In this document: piece by piece, positions 46,016 through 57,775 of the stretch | Layout: the number at the start of each line of letters is the position of its first letter | How positions within the stretch are numbered: position 1 is the stretch's first letter | Origin: Rugalucina vietnamica | Lineage: Eukaryota; Mollusca; Bivalvia; Lucinida; Lucinidae | Direction: 5' to 3' | DNA length: 64,000 nt | Assembly: GCA_964017185.1 (NCBI GenBank) | Contig: OZ024874.1 | Span: forward strand, 33,518,721-33,582,720 | The notes under the pieces: model-generated | Seen by the model: only the letters and a program-made list of their open reading frames with translations | Told to the model about the DNA's origin: nothing | Database searches by the model: none | Program-made: the position numbers and the translations under genes

Positions 46016-47974
46016 CCAGAGGACCAATGGTCCTGTAAACGCTCACCTGAGATCTGCTTCATATACCAATAAACATATTTGAATATTATGGTATTTAACA
46101 GATGAAGCCCTTGGGCCATTTTCTTTTTTTCAGAATAATCAATATTCTGTCCATTTGTCAATTTCCTGCTGATTTTCCCCTTCAAATAACATTTTAAAAG
46201 CAGATGAGCCCCTGGGGTCCATTTTTTTTTTCAGAATCATTAAATTTCAGTCTTACTGCCCTTTCACTTAAAATGACATTGTAAAAGGTTTCCCCATTCA
46301 AATGCATTGACGACCTTGCCATAAAATAAGTCAAGGTCACCACAGGGTCATGTTTTATACATACATTGTAGTACTTGAGTCATCCATACTTCATGCAAAG
46401 TTTCGTTGAAATCGGTTCACCGGTTCTGGAGAAGAAGATATTTTAAGGGTTTTTACCGTATATGGGCATGGCGGCCATCTTGGTCATGTGACCTAGATTA
46501 TTTATATATACATTGGTTCCCACTTCCTATAGATGCTTCATATAAAATTTGGCTTTGATTGGCCAAGTGGTTTCAGAGAAAAAAATCTTTGAAAAGTGTG
46601 TATGGACGACAGACCGGCCAAGGTCAAGAGATGACCTTGACCTAAATTAATCATATACCTTCATCTAATCCATTAGTTGTTTGCATCTACCACTTTTCAG
46701 ATCTCAGGCTGCAATATTTTTCAAAAAATAGCTAATTTCCACTTTTCCCATTATAAGTCTATGGAAACTTAAAGTTACCATAGCAACCAGAGTTCTTATC
46801 CGACTGGAATAAAAAACACAAATTATGTAGAGGCTACTGTCAGGAACATGCATAAAAAGTACAGGATTCATCCACTTGACAGCTTCTGAGGAGAAGATTT
46901 TTGAATGTTTTTTTCAAAATTTTGCCCTTTAAGGGGCCCCAGCAACCAATCAAAATAAAGGATTAGGACAAAACTCGCAAGAAACGTCAAACACACTACT
47001 CAATAAACATTTCTGCAAAAACAAAATTCAAATGTCTGCAATTTTAGCGGAAAAATAGCCGATTTCCACTTTTCCCATTATAAGTCTATGGAAACTTTAA
47101 GTTGCCATAGCAACCAGAGTTCTTATCCGCCTGGAATAAAAAACACAAATTATGTAGAGGCCACTGTCAGGAACATGTATACAAAGTATAGGCTTCATCC
47201 CCATGACAGTTTCTGAGAAGAAGATTTTTGAATGTTTTTCGAAATTTTGCCCTATATGGGGCCCCTGCAACCAATCAAAATGAAGGATTAGGACCAAAGT
47301 CACATGAAACGTAGAGGACTACTCAATAAACATTTCTGCAAAAACAAAATTCAAATGTCTGCAATTTTAGCGGAAAAATAGCCGATTTCCACTTTTCCCA
47401 TTATAAGTCTATGGAAACTTTAAGTTGCCATAGCAACCAGAGTTCTGATCCGCCTGGAATAAAAAACACAAATTATGTACAGACCACTGTCAGGAACATG
47501 TATACAAAGTATAGGCTTCATCCCCTTGACAGTTTCTGAGAAGAAGATTTTTGAATGTTTTTCAAAATTTTGCCCTATATGGGGCCCCTGCAACCAATCA
47601 AAATGAAGGATTAGGACCAAAGTCACATGAAACGTAGAGGACTACTCAATAAACATTTCTGCAAAAACAAAATTCAAATATCTCCAACAAGACAGCAAAA
47701 ACTGGCAATTTTCACTTTTTTCCATTATAAGTCTATGGGAAGCATAAGTTGCCATAGCAACCAGAGTCCTTATCCGATCAAAACAAAAAACACAATTATT
47801 CTTTCCCCCTACCTGTAGATGGTGTATGTGTAATATGAGAACAATCGGCCCAGCGGTTTCAGAGAAGAAGATCTTTGAAATTGTGGACGACGGACGGACG
47901 ACGGACGACGGACGGACGCCGGAGCATGGGTATACTATAAGCTCACCTATGAGCCTTCGGCTCAGGTGAGCTAA
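46016..47974 (+). mobile_element. Family A copy A15, inserted into A14
   Basis: The outer sequence TTTTCAAA | AAATAGC is interrupted exactly; A15's own homologous position at 46,731 and A16 at 55,455 show the uninterrupted TTTTCAAAAAATAGC. The core order is the same as the outer copy. X-box matches occur at 46,774, 47,101, 47,424 and 47,748. Confidence 0.93.
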
Positions 47975-48686
47975 AAATAGCTTATTTCCACTTTTCCCAT
48001 TATAAGTCTATGGAAACTTTAAGTTACCATAGCAACCAGAGTTCTTATCCCACTAGAATAAAAAACACAAATTATGTAGAGGCTACTGTCAGGAACATGT
48101 ATACAAAGTACAGGATTCATCCACTTGACAGTTTCTGAGGAGAAGATTTTTTAATGTTTCTTTCAAAATTTCGCCCTTTATGGGGCCCCAGCAACCAATC
48201 AAAATAAAGGATTAGGACAAAACTGGCAAGAAACGTCAAACACTACTCAATAAACATTTCTGCAAAAACAAAATTCAAATGTCTGCAATTTTAGCGGAAA
48301 AATAGCCGATTTCCACTTTTCCCATTATAAGTCTATGGAAACTTTAAGTTGCCATAGCAACCAGAGTTCTTATCCGCCTGGAATAAAAAACATAAATTAT
48401 GTACAGGCCACTGTCAGGAACATGTATACAAAGTATAGGCTTCATCCCCTTGACAGTTTCTGAGAAGAAGATTTTTGAATGTTTTTTCGAAATTTTGCCC
48501 TATATGGGGCCCCTGCAACCAATCAAAATGAAGGATTAGGACCAAAGTCACATGAAACGTAGAGGACTACTCAATAAACATTTCTGCAAAAACAAAACTC
48601 AAATATCTCTAACAAGACAGCAAAAACTGGCAATTTTCACTTTTTTCCATTATAAGTCTATGGGAAGCATAAGTTGCCATAGCAAC
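46774..48686 (+). promoter_or_regulatory. X-box (RFX-type) motif array in A14/A15
   Basis: Fourteen-mers matching GTNRCCNNRGYAAC start at 46,774, 47,101, 47,424, 47,748, 48,023, 48,348 and 48,673, mostly GTTGCCATAGCAAC, spaced 323-327 bp within each element. The same array recurs in A16 (55,505, 55,834, 56,166) and A17 (61,298, 61,949, 62,272, 62,596, 62,919). RFX factors bind this palindrome in other animals; use here is inference. Confidence 0.65.
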
Positions 48687-49489
48687 CAGAGTCCTTATCC
48701 GATCAAAAGAAAAAACACAAATATTCTTTCCCCCTACCTGTAGATGGTGTATGTGTAATATGAGAACAATCGGCCCAGCGGTTTCAGAGAAGAAGATCTT
48801 TAAAATTGTGGACGACGGACGGACGACGGACGGACGGACGGACGACGGACGGACGCTGGAGCATGGGTATACTATAAGCTCACCTATGAGCCTTCGGCTC
48901 AGGTGAGCTAATAAGAAGGATTTATTTCAAGATGTGTTTGAAAACCTCTGCCTGTTTTATGATATTTAACATTCTCTGTACAGCGTTTCAGATGAAAGCA
49001 AACGAAAAAAAAAGCAAATTACAGTATTCACAATGTTTTAAAGTCTAAGTTTTATCATAAACAGGAATACGGCCCGGGATAAAACGCAGTAGTTTTACGC
49101 AGCAATATATAATATATAGGAAAACGCAGCACATAGGGATATATAGTGTAACGCAGCTATTGGAGATATAGGTATAAAACGCAGTGACATATTGCAGCTA
49201 GTATAAAACAATATGGAGAAATGACAAGTGCAGCCATGCAGCCATGAATACAGTGATTGATTACTTTAAGGCGCCTCTTTGGTGTAGTTTGGTAATGTTC
49301 ATACAATTATCATGGTTTCCCCCGAACATATAATAATTATTATATTTGATCATGGATTTAAAGCATATCTATTAGGTACATGTACACGCCAATTAAAAAC
49401 TTGAACACTTATCTTTTAGGTGTTCAACGTATATCAGCACATGCTAGTGAGCGTTATAAGAAAAATTAAGAACAAAAAAAGAAAATCAT

Positions 49490-49528
49490 ATGAATGAATG
49501 AATGAATGAATGAATGAATGAATGAATG
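49490..49528 (+). repeat. (GAAT)n microsatellite
   Basis: About nine uninterrupted GAAT copies, inside the 4.15-kb TIR element and just left of the 761-bp element. Confidence 0.9.
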
Positions 49529-49569
49529 ATGTCCTGTGCGGTCACCCTAAAGTAGCACAAAGGACTCCT

Positions 49570-50330
49570 CCCAGGGGGGTGGGTACTCTGAAATTTTCTG
49601 TATACATAGGCGAGGCTGACTTTTTTGGGGTCAAAATTTTGAATTTCTGTATTTTTTGGGGTTTTCAGAAAAACTAGTTATTTTTTAGGGTAGTGAGCTT
49701 TTTATGGATATTTTTTGGGGGTCATGCCTTTTGTGAATTATTTTTTGGGGGTCATCTATAATTCTAAGTGATTTTTTGGGTTTGGCACATTTCTTGGGAA
49801 ATCTCTTTATTTCTATAAAGATAAGAGTGGCTTACACTTATGTCTTACAAGGCCTTAAGATTCAATTTTGTTTGCGACCATGCCTTATGACTGGTCTCGG
49901 TGAAATTTTGGAAGCTTGATCATGATTGCAAATCAAATGGAATCAAAACCATCATAAGACTTACACTTTGAGAATAAATAAAATCTTTAAATTTTATCCA
50001 ACTTGGTATTTACTTCCTAGTTCCTATACATATACTAACTGTATTGTGACATGTTCTGTTGGTTGGTTGATTTGGGATTTAACGTCCCACCAACAGCTTA
50101 GATCATATGGATGTGATAAAATTTCACCAATAGGCATAAAACAGATGAATACATGTAATTTTTTGGGGTAAGCTAAAAGTTCAAGTATTTTTTGGGTATG
50201 CCTGCTAAGACTGGTATTTTTTTGGGGTGGTCAGTAAATCTCAGTATTTTTGGGGGTTTGGGGGTAGAAGCTGGGGCCTCGCCTATGTATCCACAAAAAA
50301 TGAGAGTACCCCCCCCCCCCCCCCCCTGGG
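49570..50330. mobile_element. 761-bp TIR element with 8-bp target duplication
   Basis: GGACTCCT lies at 49,562-49,569 and 50,331-50,338. Ends CCCAGGGGGGTGGGTACTC and, inverted, GAGTACC-(C)n-TGGG; inner TACATAGGCGAGGC is also inverted. The right end has expanded into a run of about 20 Cs. The interior repeats ATTTTTTGGGG motifs. No transposase; superfamily not assigned. Confidence 0.82.
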
Positions 50331-51091
50331 GGACTCCTTGACTTCAGAAGGATATGAGGTAGATGATACACATTAAGTTTTTTTACATGTATGCAATACT
50401 CATGTATGGGTGGGGAGACGGAGGTGCGCGAGGATGCAAGATAGTTGCCGGTCTGACGGACAGAAACGTTGTTGCATTATTTTTGGCATTGTTTTTTTTT
50501 TAATACAATGATTAAAATTACTCTTATGAAGTTCTGAGGTTCTAGCGTAAAGTTTCCATGTTAGGATTTTCTACACAGAGTGAGAGTGTGGAATAAACTT
50601 TTACTGAAAGAAACAATGTACAAAATAATGATCTTCAGAAGACTAAAACTTGAAGTGCAGCTGTGATGGAAGGCAAGAGGGTATTTATTTTATGACGTTT
50701 GGCTCTTTCTTACTGATCATAATATTGATATGTGGCATGCAATGTCTCTGGTAAAAACTACAAAGTGTCAAGCACTCTGGTAAAAACTACAATATGTCAG
50801 ATATTGTTTGGAACTGAATTGGCCGTTTTTATTTCTTGCTATAAGAATTCTATAGGTGTATGTCATTAATTGGAGAGAAAGAAGAAAGCAACAATTTTGT
50901 GTATTGAGAATCGTTTGTATATTAAAGTTATGTGACTGAGCAATAAAAGGTGTGAAAACGTGTGTCAGGCTACCGTTCAGTAATCGAATTATCAGTCACA
51001 TGTCTGCGAGGTGTTAAAACAATCGGCTACTGTTCAAGTGTTGAACTGATCTCTATTAGCGCGTGTCATTAATTAGATTATCAAAATTTTT

Positions 51092-51230
51092 TAAGTAAGT
51101 AAATTCTTTATTTAAAGAGGGTGGCCCAATTGGTTAGCTCCAATATTCCTTGGGGCCCTTTTAGTTTATCACACAACAACATAACGCAAAATACTTCTAA
51201 TCTCGAAAAGGAAACAAGTATGCATGGTGC
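51092..51230 (-). mobile_element. LINE 3'-end fragment
   Basis: AAGTAAGTAAATTCTTTATT and AGAGGGTGGCCC…GGGGCCC resemble the left edge of the LINE at 28,543 (AAGTAAGTAAAGTCTTTATT, AGAGGGTAACAAC…GAGGCCC). It is a strongly 5'-truncated relative in the same orientation. A TTTTATTTATT-rich tract (51,236-51,336) follows. Confidence 0.65.
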
Positions 51231-53229
51231 TACTTTTTATTTTTATTTTTATCTTTTATTTATTTATTTTTTTATTTTATTTTATTTTATTTATTTTTTA
51301 TTTTTTATTTTTTATTTATTTATTTATTTATTTTGGTTGTTGTTTCCGTGCAACATGTTTTTACAACTAACATGTTTGCGCAATATTAAATTTCATTAAT
51401 TTAAGCAAAATTTAACGATTGCGCGGCTATGATACGTTCAAGAGCAAACTGTTTTTTCAACCAAAGTTAGTTTGCGCTCAACTGGTCGCATGTTTAGTGC
51501 GTAAATTGCAGTTTCAGTTATATATGCGCTTCTACGAAAAACCTTGCTGGTCACGGTTTCGTTGCAGTTAATAAGTTCGGCCGTGTCTATATATACATTA
51601 CTTATTCCTTGTGTATGATAAAATACGAATATCAAAGAAAAAGTTTTACAAGACACAATTGTTTCCATGGGTAACTGGAAATGCGCACATGCCCCGCCTG
51701 TTTTGGGGAGAGAAAGGTACATTTTAAACCATTGTGTATTATTGCACTACGACCAAAAACACTGATCTGTTGTTTGTTGTACTTTTAAATGGCAACTTTC
51801 GCCCGATTCTACTATAAAAGATCATCAGGTAACGGCTTATGTCGTCACGAACGTAAAAGGGTAATTCTCATAATGGATCTTTGGGTTACATGTATTTGAA
51901 ATGTTAAACAGTGCTTCAAATCGTTTCAAATCCATTTTAATCGGGCATGGCTGATAAATTTTTAGAATTGTGATTTACGGTTTATAAGGTTTATCTCCGG
52001 TATCAAGGATTTGTCAGCTGACAATGCACGTATGCATAGTGAGTGAACAAAGTGCAGAAAAAATGTTATAAGAAAATGTGTCTGCGTACGGTACCTTCTG
52101 GTTAACTGAAAAGATACCAACCGCTCAAGTTATTCTTGAAGAGAACAAGAAAAGCGATGCAGAATTTATGTTACTTTAACATTGAATCCTGTATGCATTT
52201 GCTTCGGCGAATAACAAATCTTTGAGAAATAAAATCTTAAAGAAATTATCTCATCATTTGTGACCCTTTTACACTGCCGGCCAATAAAAGCGGCGAATAA
52301 CATATCTTTGACAAAAAACTTTATGAAATTGTCTCATCATTGTGAGTATATTGTGACTTTATTGAAAGAAATACTGAGCATACATGTATGGATGATAGGC
52401 ATGATATGCAGGAAAAGAGGTTTTCGTTTTATATCACCACGAAATATTAAGTTATAAATATAAAAATAAAAATTAAAAATATAAGATTGTAAATTAAAAA
52501 AAAAGCAAGACTTGTAAAAAAAAAATGTCTGTATGTTCGTGTTATTATTACAAACCAATTGTACATTATTTGCATATGCTCAGATGAATATGCTTATTTT
52601 TCACGACTTCTCAAGATTTATTCTTGGTATAGGTCATTGTGCATGCTGCTCTGTGTCTTTGTTGTTCGTAGGTTCTGCAACCTGGATGCCCGCCAGAAAT
52701 GTTGCATTGCCAATCGACATTGGCCACTGTGAAATGCATTCTGTCCTTATAATGTTACTCATAAGAATCACCGCCCACAGAACCTCGCATCATAAAAGTA
52801 AGCAATTGACACACTTCTGCAATCAGAACAAAACCCATGACCAGTCTGTACAAACTATCACAAATCTGTTACATGTATTGTATATAGTACATTTTAAAAA
52901 TTTGGATCACTAGATCTATAAACGTAATTGACAGGCATGAATTATAAACTTTTCCGTCATACATGTTACCAATTATGTAAGGAAATATTAATTTCAGGGC
53001 TAAAATACATTCTATTTTATATTTACATGGAATTCATACTTATTATTCACAGAAATTCAAGTCGCAGATTATTTCTATTATACAATTATATAGCTGCAAT
53101 AAACTTCTGCGTTTAATACTCCTTCTTCAATAAGCTGCGTAACCTTCTTTTTCTTTGCAGCTGCGTTTTCCTATATTAACTATTATAGCTGCGCAAAACT
53201 ACTGCGTTTTATACCCACCCCAGGAATAC

Positions 53230-54716
53230 CATACATGTGAATTACAGTGTTTTGTATTGCATGTTTGTTGCAAAAATGTTTGTATTTTGATATATACCAA
53301 GTATTCTCACTGCAAACATCACAAATAAACCAATTTTGGATTTTTTTTTTCATTTTCCTTGAGAGGGGTTGTCTATATGTATTAACTGGGTTAATTATTT
53401 TTAACATTATCACTCACTAAAACCATGAGCAAAAGGAAAACCAAGGTATATTTAAGGCTTTTGTATATGCAGATTCTCGTTTGTTTGTTTTTTCTTGCAC
53501 ACCACTGTAAGTCAAAAACCCTTCAATAAAACTTGATTTGTAGAGGTAAAAACCAAACAAAGATGACGAGACACTGTGATAATTAAATTGTTAAACGTAG
53601 AACTCGAGAGAGAAACTAAAACACAGGTGCTTTTAATGTCGATTATTTTGCTATCATTCTAATGAATAAATGCGTGACCGAAATTTTGACACAGCTTTTA
53701 GCCACATATACATAGAATGCAGCGGTCAATGGCAAGGAAAATGTTCACAGAATTTATACAATGTTAAAATCATCTGTTCGCTGTCTTGCCGTCCGTTTAT
53801 GATGACGCAATTAGCGGGGATCTAAAAATATCCCTATGACTGACCCACATTTTCTTCATGTACAATGCAATCTCAACATGCATTTTGGAGTAGGGAATAA
53901 AAATCACGATTATAAGGAGACAAATCTGGAAATCCTTTGAGATACGATAAGATCAATGTATAACTAACAAAATTGCATTGAGAAAATTTTAATAACTTTC
54001 TCCTGGTGAAAATAAATTACTTGGAAACGCGAGCTGCGAAAGTTTGTTTACCTTTTAGTGCACCTCACACGCAAAACCGGAAGGATGTGAATCGGATTTC
54101 TTTTCTTAACCGCGGTTACACATTTAACTGTTTGGTAGCCGTGAAAGAGTGATGTCCTAACTAAATTCTTAATATTTAATCAATAATCATTTTCCTGCCG
54201 AACTGTGTTAATATCTGAGTGAAAAAAAATTAAACTAGATCAAGGAAGTAGGTGGTGCTGGGGTGGTTGGCAGGGATGCTGATAAACACTTGTTAACACA
54301 TTGAGTCCCAAATTACATCCGAGAAACATGACTAATACTGCTTTCATTGCTTACATGACTTCTTCTACTATACCCTATTTTGATTGGTCTCATCTTGGGT
54401 TCCTTAATTTCTATTGGATAAGAAGCTGCTAAGAATCTGTCAATCAACCTGTAAATCAACTATTCACATGATGTGCATTCCCAGGCCTGCACCCTGTGCT
54501 CCAGACACTTATACATAATTATGTAAGAATTACTCTTTGAAGTGGAATCTAAAATCTTGAAAGGGACTGAAAAAATCATGCAGGTGTACTACAAATGCTT
54601 CTCTAAACTGTATGCATATGTTGTTCTGCTCATGGTTTACCCATGGCAAATTTTATCTAAACAGTATTTACATGAATACACAAAATTTTAATAGCTTATT
54701 TGCATGAATAGACAAA
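53230..54716. other. Tail of the 9.6-kb element and intronic sequence
   Basis: To 54,143 this is interior and right TIR of the large element; afterwards it is AT-rich sequence with no repeat match or exon that I could recognise. Confidence 0.5.
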
Positions 54717-56377
54717 CCAGAGGACCAATGGTCCTGTAAACGCTCACCTGAGATCTGCTTCATATACCAATAAACATATTTGAATATTATGGTATTAAAC
54801 CCAAGTGCAGGGGCAGATGAAGCCCTTGGGCCATTTTCTTTTTTCAGAATAATCAATATTCTGTCCATTTGCCAATTTCCTGCTGATTTTCCCCTTCAAA
54901 TAACATTTTAAAATCAGATGAGCCCCTGGGGTCCATTTTTTTTTCAGAATCATTAAATTTCAGTCCTTCTGCCCATTTCCTGCAAGACTTTCACTTAAAA
55001 TGACATTTTAAAAGTTTTCCCCATTCAAATGCATTGACGACCTATGTTGACCTTGCCATAAAATAGGTCATCACAGGGTCATGTTTTATATATACATTGT
55101 AGTACTTGAATCATCCATACTTCATGCAAAGTTTTGTTGAAATCAGTTCACCAGTTCTGGAGAAGAAGGTATTTTAAGGGTTTTTACCATATATGGGCAT
55201 GGCGGCCATCTTGGTCATGTGACCTGGATTATTCATATACACATTGGTTCCCACTTCCTATAGATGCTTCATAAAAAATTTGGCTTTGATTGGCCAAGTG
55301 GTTTCAGAGAAAAAAATCTTAGAAAAGTGTGTATGGATGACAGACCGGCCAAGGTCAAGAGATGACCTTGACCTAAATTAATCATATACCTTCATCTAAT
55401 CCATTAGTTGTTTGCATCTACCACTTTTCAGATCTCAGGCTGCAATAGTTTTCAAAAAATAGCTAATTTCCACTTTTCCCATTATAAGTCTATGGAAACT
55501 TAAAGTTACCATAGCAACCAGAGTTCTTATCCGACTGGAATAAAAAAACACAAATTATGTAGAGGCTACTGTCAGGAACATGTATACAAAGTACAGGATT
55601 CATCCACTTGACAGCTTCTGAGAAGAAGATTTTTGAATGTTTTTTTTTTCAAAATTTTGCCCTTTATGGGGCCCCAGCAACCAATCAAAATAAAGGATTA
55701 GGACAAAACTGGCAAGAAACGTCAAACACTACTCAATAAACATTTCTGCAAAAACAAAATTCAAATGTCTGCAATTTTAGCGGAAAAATAGCCGATTTCC
55801 ACTTTTCCCATTATAAGTCTATGGAAACTTTAAGTTGCCATAGCAACCAGAGTTCTTATCCGCCTGGAATAAAAAACATAAATTATGTAGAGGCCACTGT
55901 CAGGAACATGTATGCAAAGTATAGACTTCATCCCCTATCCCTTTGACAGTTTCTGAGAAGAAGATTTTTGAATGTTTTTTCAAAATTTTGCCCTATATGG
56001 GGCCCCTGCAACCAATCAAAATGAAGGATTAGGACAAAAGTCATAAGAAACATAGAGGACTACTCAATAAACATTTCTGCAAAAACAAAATTCAAATATC
56101 TCCAACAAGACAGCAAAAACTGACAATTTTCACTTTTTTCCATTATAAGTCTATGGGAAGCATAAGTTGCCATAGCAACCAGAGTCCTTATCCGATCAAA
56201 ACAAAAAACACAATTATTCTTTCCCCCTACCTGTAAATGGTGTATGTGTAATATGAGAACAATCAGCCCAGCGGTTTCAGAGAAGAAGATCTTTGAAATT
56301 GTGAACGACGACGGACGGACGCCGGAGCATGGGTATACTATAAGCTCACCTATGAGCCTTCGGCTCAGGTGAGCTAA
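54717..56377 (+). mobile_element. Family A copy A16 (complete, X-box core)
   Basis: CCAGAGGACCAATGGTCCTG start and TCAGGTGAGCTAA end, 1,661 bp. It has the same composite core as A15: one ~455-bp type segment, a 463-bp type fragment, then ~325-bp units with GTTACCATAGCAAC (55,505) and GTTGCCATAGCAAC (55,834 and 56,166). Its uninterrupted TTTTCAAAAAATAGC at 55,451 is an empty site for A15. Confidence 0.92.
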
Positions 56378-56409
56378 TTATATGTGTTTAAACTGAAAAT
56401 AAATTATTC

Positions 56410-56745
56410 CCATCAAAACTTTGACAAAATTAAAGGTGACCTAGATTTTGACCTCTAGCCCCACCCCTGGGCATGGACCCTGGGGATGGACCCTGGGGTC
56501 CGAACTCATGGAAACAAAGCAAACCCTATAGGGTACCTATGGTCCAAATATGAAGGGTTTCTGATAATTGGTGCATGAGATATACACCACCAGAGAAACT
56601 TTAACCAAAACTTTGACATAAATTGTACGAACGTTCTGGAATTACGACCGAAGAAACGAACTAACGAATGAACAAACAAACGAACGAACATACGAACGGA
56701 AAAGCGAAAACTATATATCCATCTGCATGAATGCCGGGGGTATAA
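56410..56745 (+). mobile_element. Family E copy E3 (3' end only)
   Basis: Core phrase GATTTTGACCTCTAGCCCC, then a run of ACGAAC and CAAACAAACG steps and GGAAAAGCGAAAACTATATA, then GCATgaATGCCGGGGGTATAA. The 5' hairpin is absent. Confidence 0.8.
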
Positions 56746-56886
56746 AGAGCCCTCAGTGGTGCATTTGTTTTATGGTTTTGGCTTTGTTAGCTTTGTCACT
56801 ATATGCCAAGACAAGGAATACACGCAGTTTACAGTTTTCATTCCATTTACATGTCCAGGGACTTTGCACATTTAAATGTACCCAAA

Positions 56887-57147
56887 TCAGTGGACTGTCT
56901 TACAAATGTTGCTGTAGGCTGCTTTCTTGGATACTGAGCTAGTATCATCTTGATGTGCCTTGTACAATCGGTGTTTTTCATCAAGAACCCTCTGAATTTC
57001 ATCATCATTCTCATCAAACCTGTCTTGATGTTTGCGAGATGGATGTCCTAAAGTAGTAGCAGCTGAAGAATGAACTGTTTTATGGAAAACTGTCCAGTTT
57101 TCTTCTACATGTATCTGGCTATCGTCACCAGTTTTATAAAGGGCCAC
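56887..57147 (-). pseudogene. LINE ORF2 fragment (endonuclease-RT linker)
   Basis: The minus-strand frame reads ENWTVFHKTVHSSAATTLG, RKHQDRFDENDDEI and VLDEKHRLYKAHQDD. This resembles the linker of LINE ORF2 proteins often annotated as craniofacial development protein 2-like. Endonuclease and RT domains are not visible. It sits in the CNKSR intron and is in the same direction as the gene but is not part of it. Confidence 0.7.
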
Positions 57148-57430
57148 TGATGAGGGTTCAGTACCCGAAATTGCACATTATGGCTCATACTACCTCCCTT
57201 TGAAAGTTTTCGATGTTTCCAAAGGATCAAACTTTCAATGTTTCCAAAGGATTAAACTTTTATATTTTATTTGCTATTACTGTAGCTGGTGTTGTGCCGT
57301 GTGGCGGCCCTAAAAAGTCTCCCCGTACATCATCCATAGTGCAGATTATATTTTTTCTTTCGGTATCAGTAAGAATATTCAGTTTTAAAATTGTACGTTT
57401 AGAGCCATCTTCTAAACAAATGTTTTAATT
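57130..57430 (+). repeat. Dispersed repeat F, copy 2
   Basis: AAAGGGCCACTGATGAGGG, then GCTGGTGTTGTGCCGTGTGG and AGTCTCCCCGTACATCAT as in copy 1, then GTGCAGATTATATTTTTTC. A second partial copy (TAAAGGGTCACTGATGATG, CATACTACCTCCCTTTGAA) lies at 57,510-57,640. Confidence 0.6.
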
Positions 57431-57775
57431 ATTTGATCACATTTAGGCATGTGTCTTTGATTTAGACATCCCTAAAGTAAAGTTTTGAAATTGCAGTATA
57501 TTTAAATGTATCTGGCTGTAGTCACTGGTTTTATAAAGGGTCACTGATGATGTTTCAGTACCTGAAATTGCGCAATATGGCCCATACTACCTCCCTTTGA
57601 ACGTTTTCACTGATTCCAAAGGATCAAACTTTTATATCTTATTCTTTAGTGCTAAACTTGGTGCATCTAGGCGTAAATTTTGACAGATGGACAAACGTAT
57701 GTTGAACGAAAGTTGAACTCCTACATAGTACCCTGCTACAAGTAGGTGTGATAAAAATAACAATGGAACACTTAC

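Larger units (their letters stand above)
45275..48911 (+). mobile_element. Family A copy A14 (outer element of a self-nest)
   Basis: CCAGAGGACCAATGGTCCTG start, TCAGGTGAGCTAA end. The mixed core has a ~455-bp type segment, a 463-bp type fragment (AAGTGTGTATGG, AAGGTCAAGAGATGACC), then ~323-bp units with TATAAGTCTATGG and GTTGCCATAGCAAC. A15, of the same subfamily, is inserted at 46,016. The microsatellite GGACGGACGGACGGACGACG is at about 48,822-48,853. Confidence 0.9.
49071..53220. mobile_element. 4.15-kb TIR element with 9-bp target duplication (MULE-like)
   Basis: The target duplication CAGGAATAC lies at 49,062-49,070 and 53,221-53,229. The ~140-bp inverted ends share ATAAAACGCAGTAGTTTT, ATATAGGAAAACGCAGC and further ACGCAG repeats. 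A 9-bp duplication with long inverted ends fits Mutator-like elements or Merlin (inference). No transposase was recognised; minor open frames (51,438-51,722 minus; 52,533-52,913 plus) match nothing I know. It holds a 761-bp element and a LINE 3' end. Confidence 0.78.
44586..54143. mobile_element. 9.6-kb TIR element made mostly of nested insertions
   Basis: The ~100-bp terminal inverted repeats begin CACGGCTACCAAACAG on both ends (44,586 onward; inverted at 54,143). A possible 5-base target duplication AAAGA lies at 44,581-44,585 and 54,144-54,148. Removing A14/A15, the 4.15-kb TIR element and a MITE leaves about 1.6 kb with no transposase recognised, so it is non-autonomous. Superfamily unresolved. 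A third, solitary end lies at 4,415-4,555. Confidence 0.7.

Noticed and set aside
52533-52913. 126-residue plus-strand frame
   Set aside because: Lies inside the 4.15-kb TIR element, has no recognisable motif and unconvincing composition.
44586-54143. Assignment of the 9.6-kb element to the Transib/RAG-like group on the basis of CAC ends and a 5-bp duplication
   Set aside because: The bases after CAC do not fit the known heptamer, and no coding region is present.
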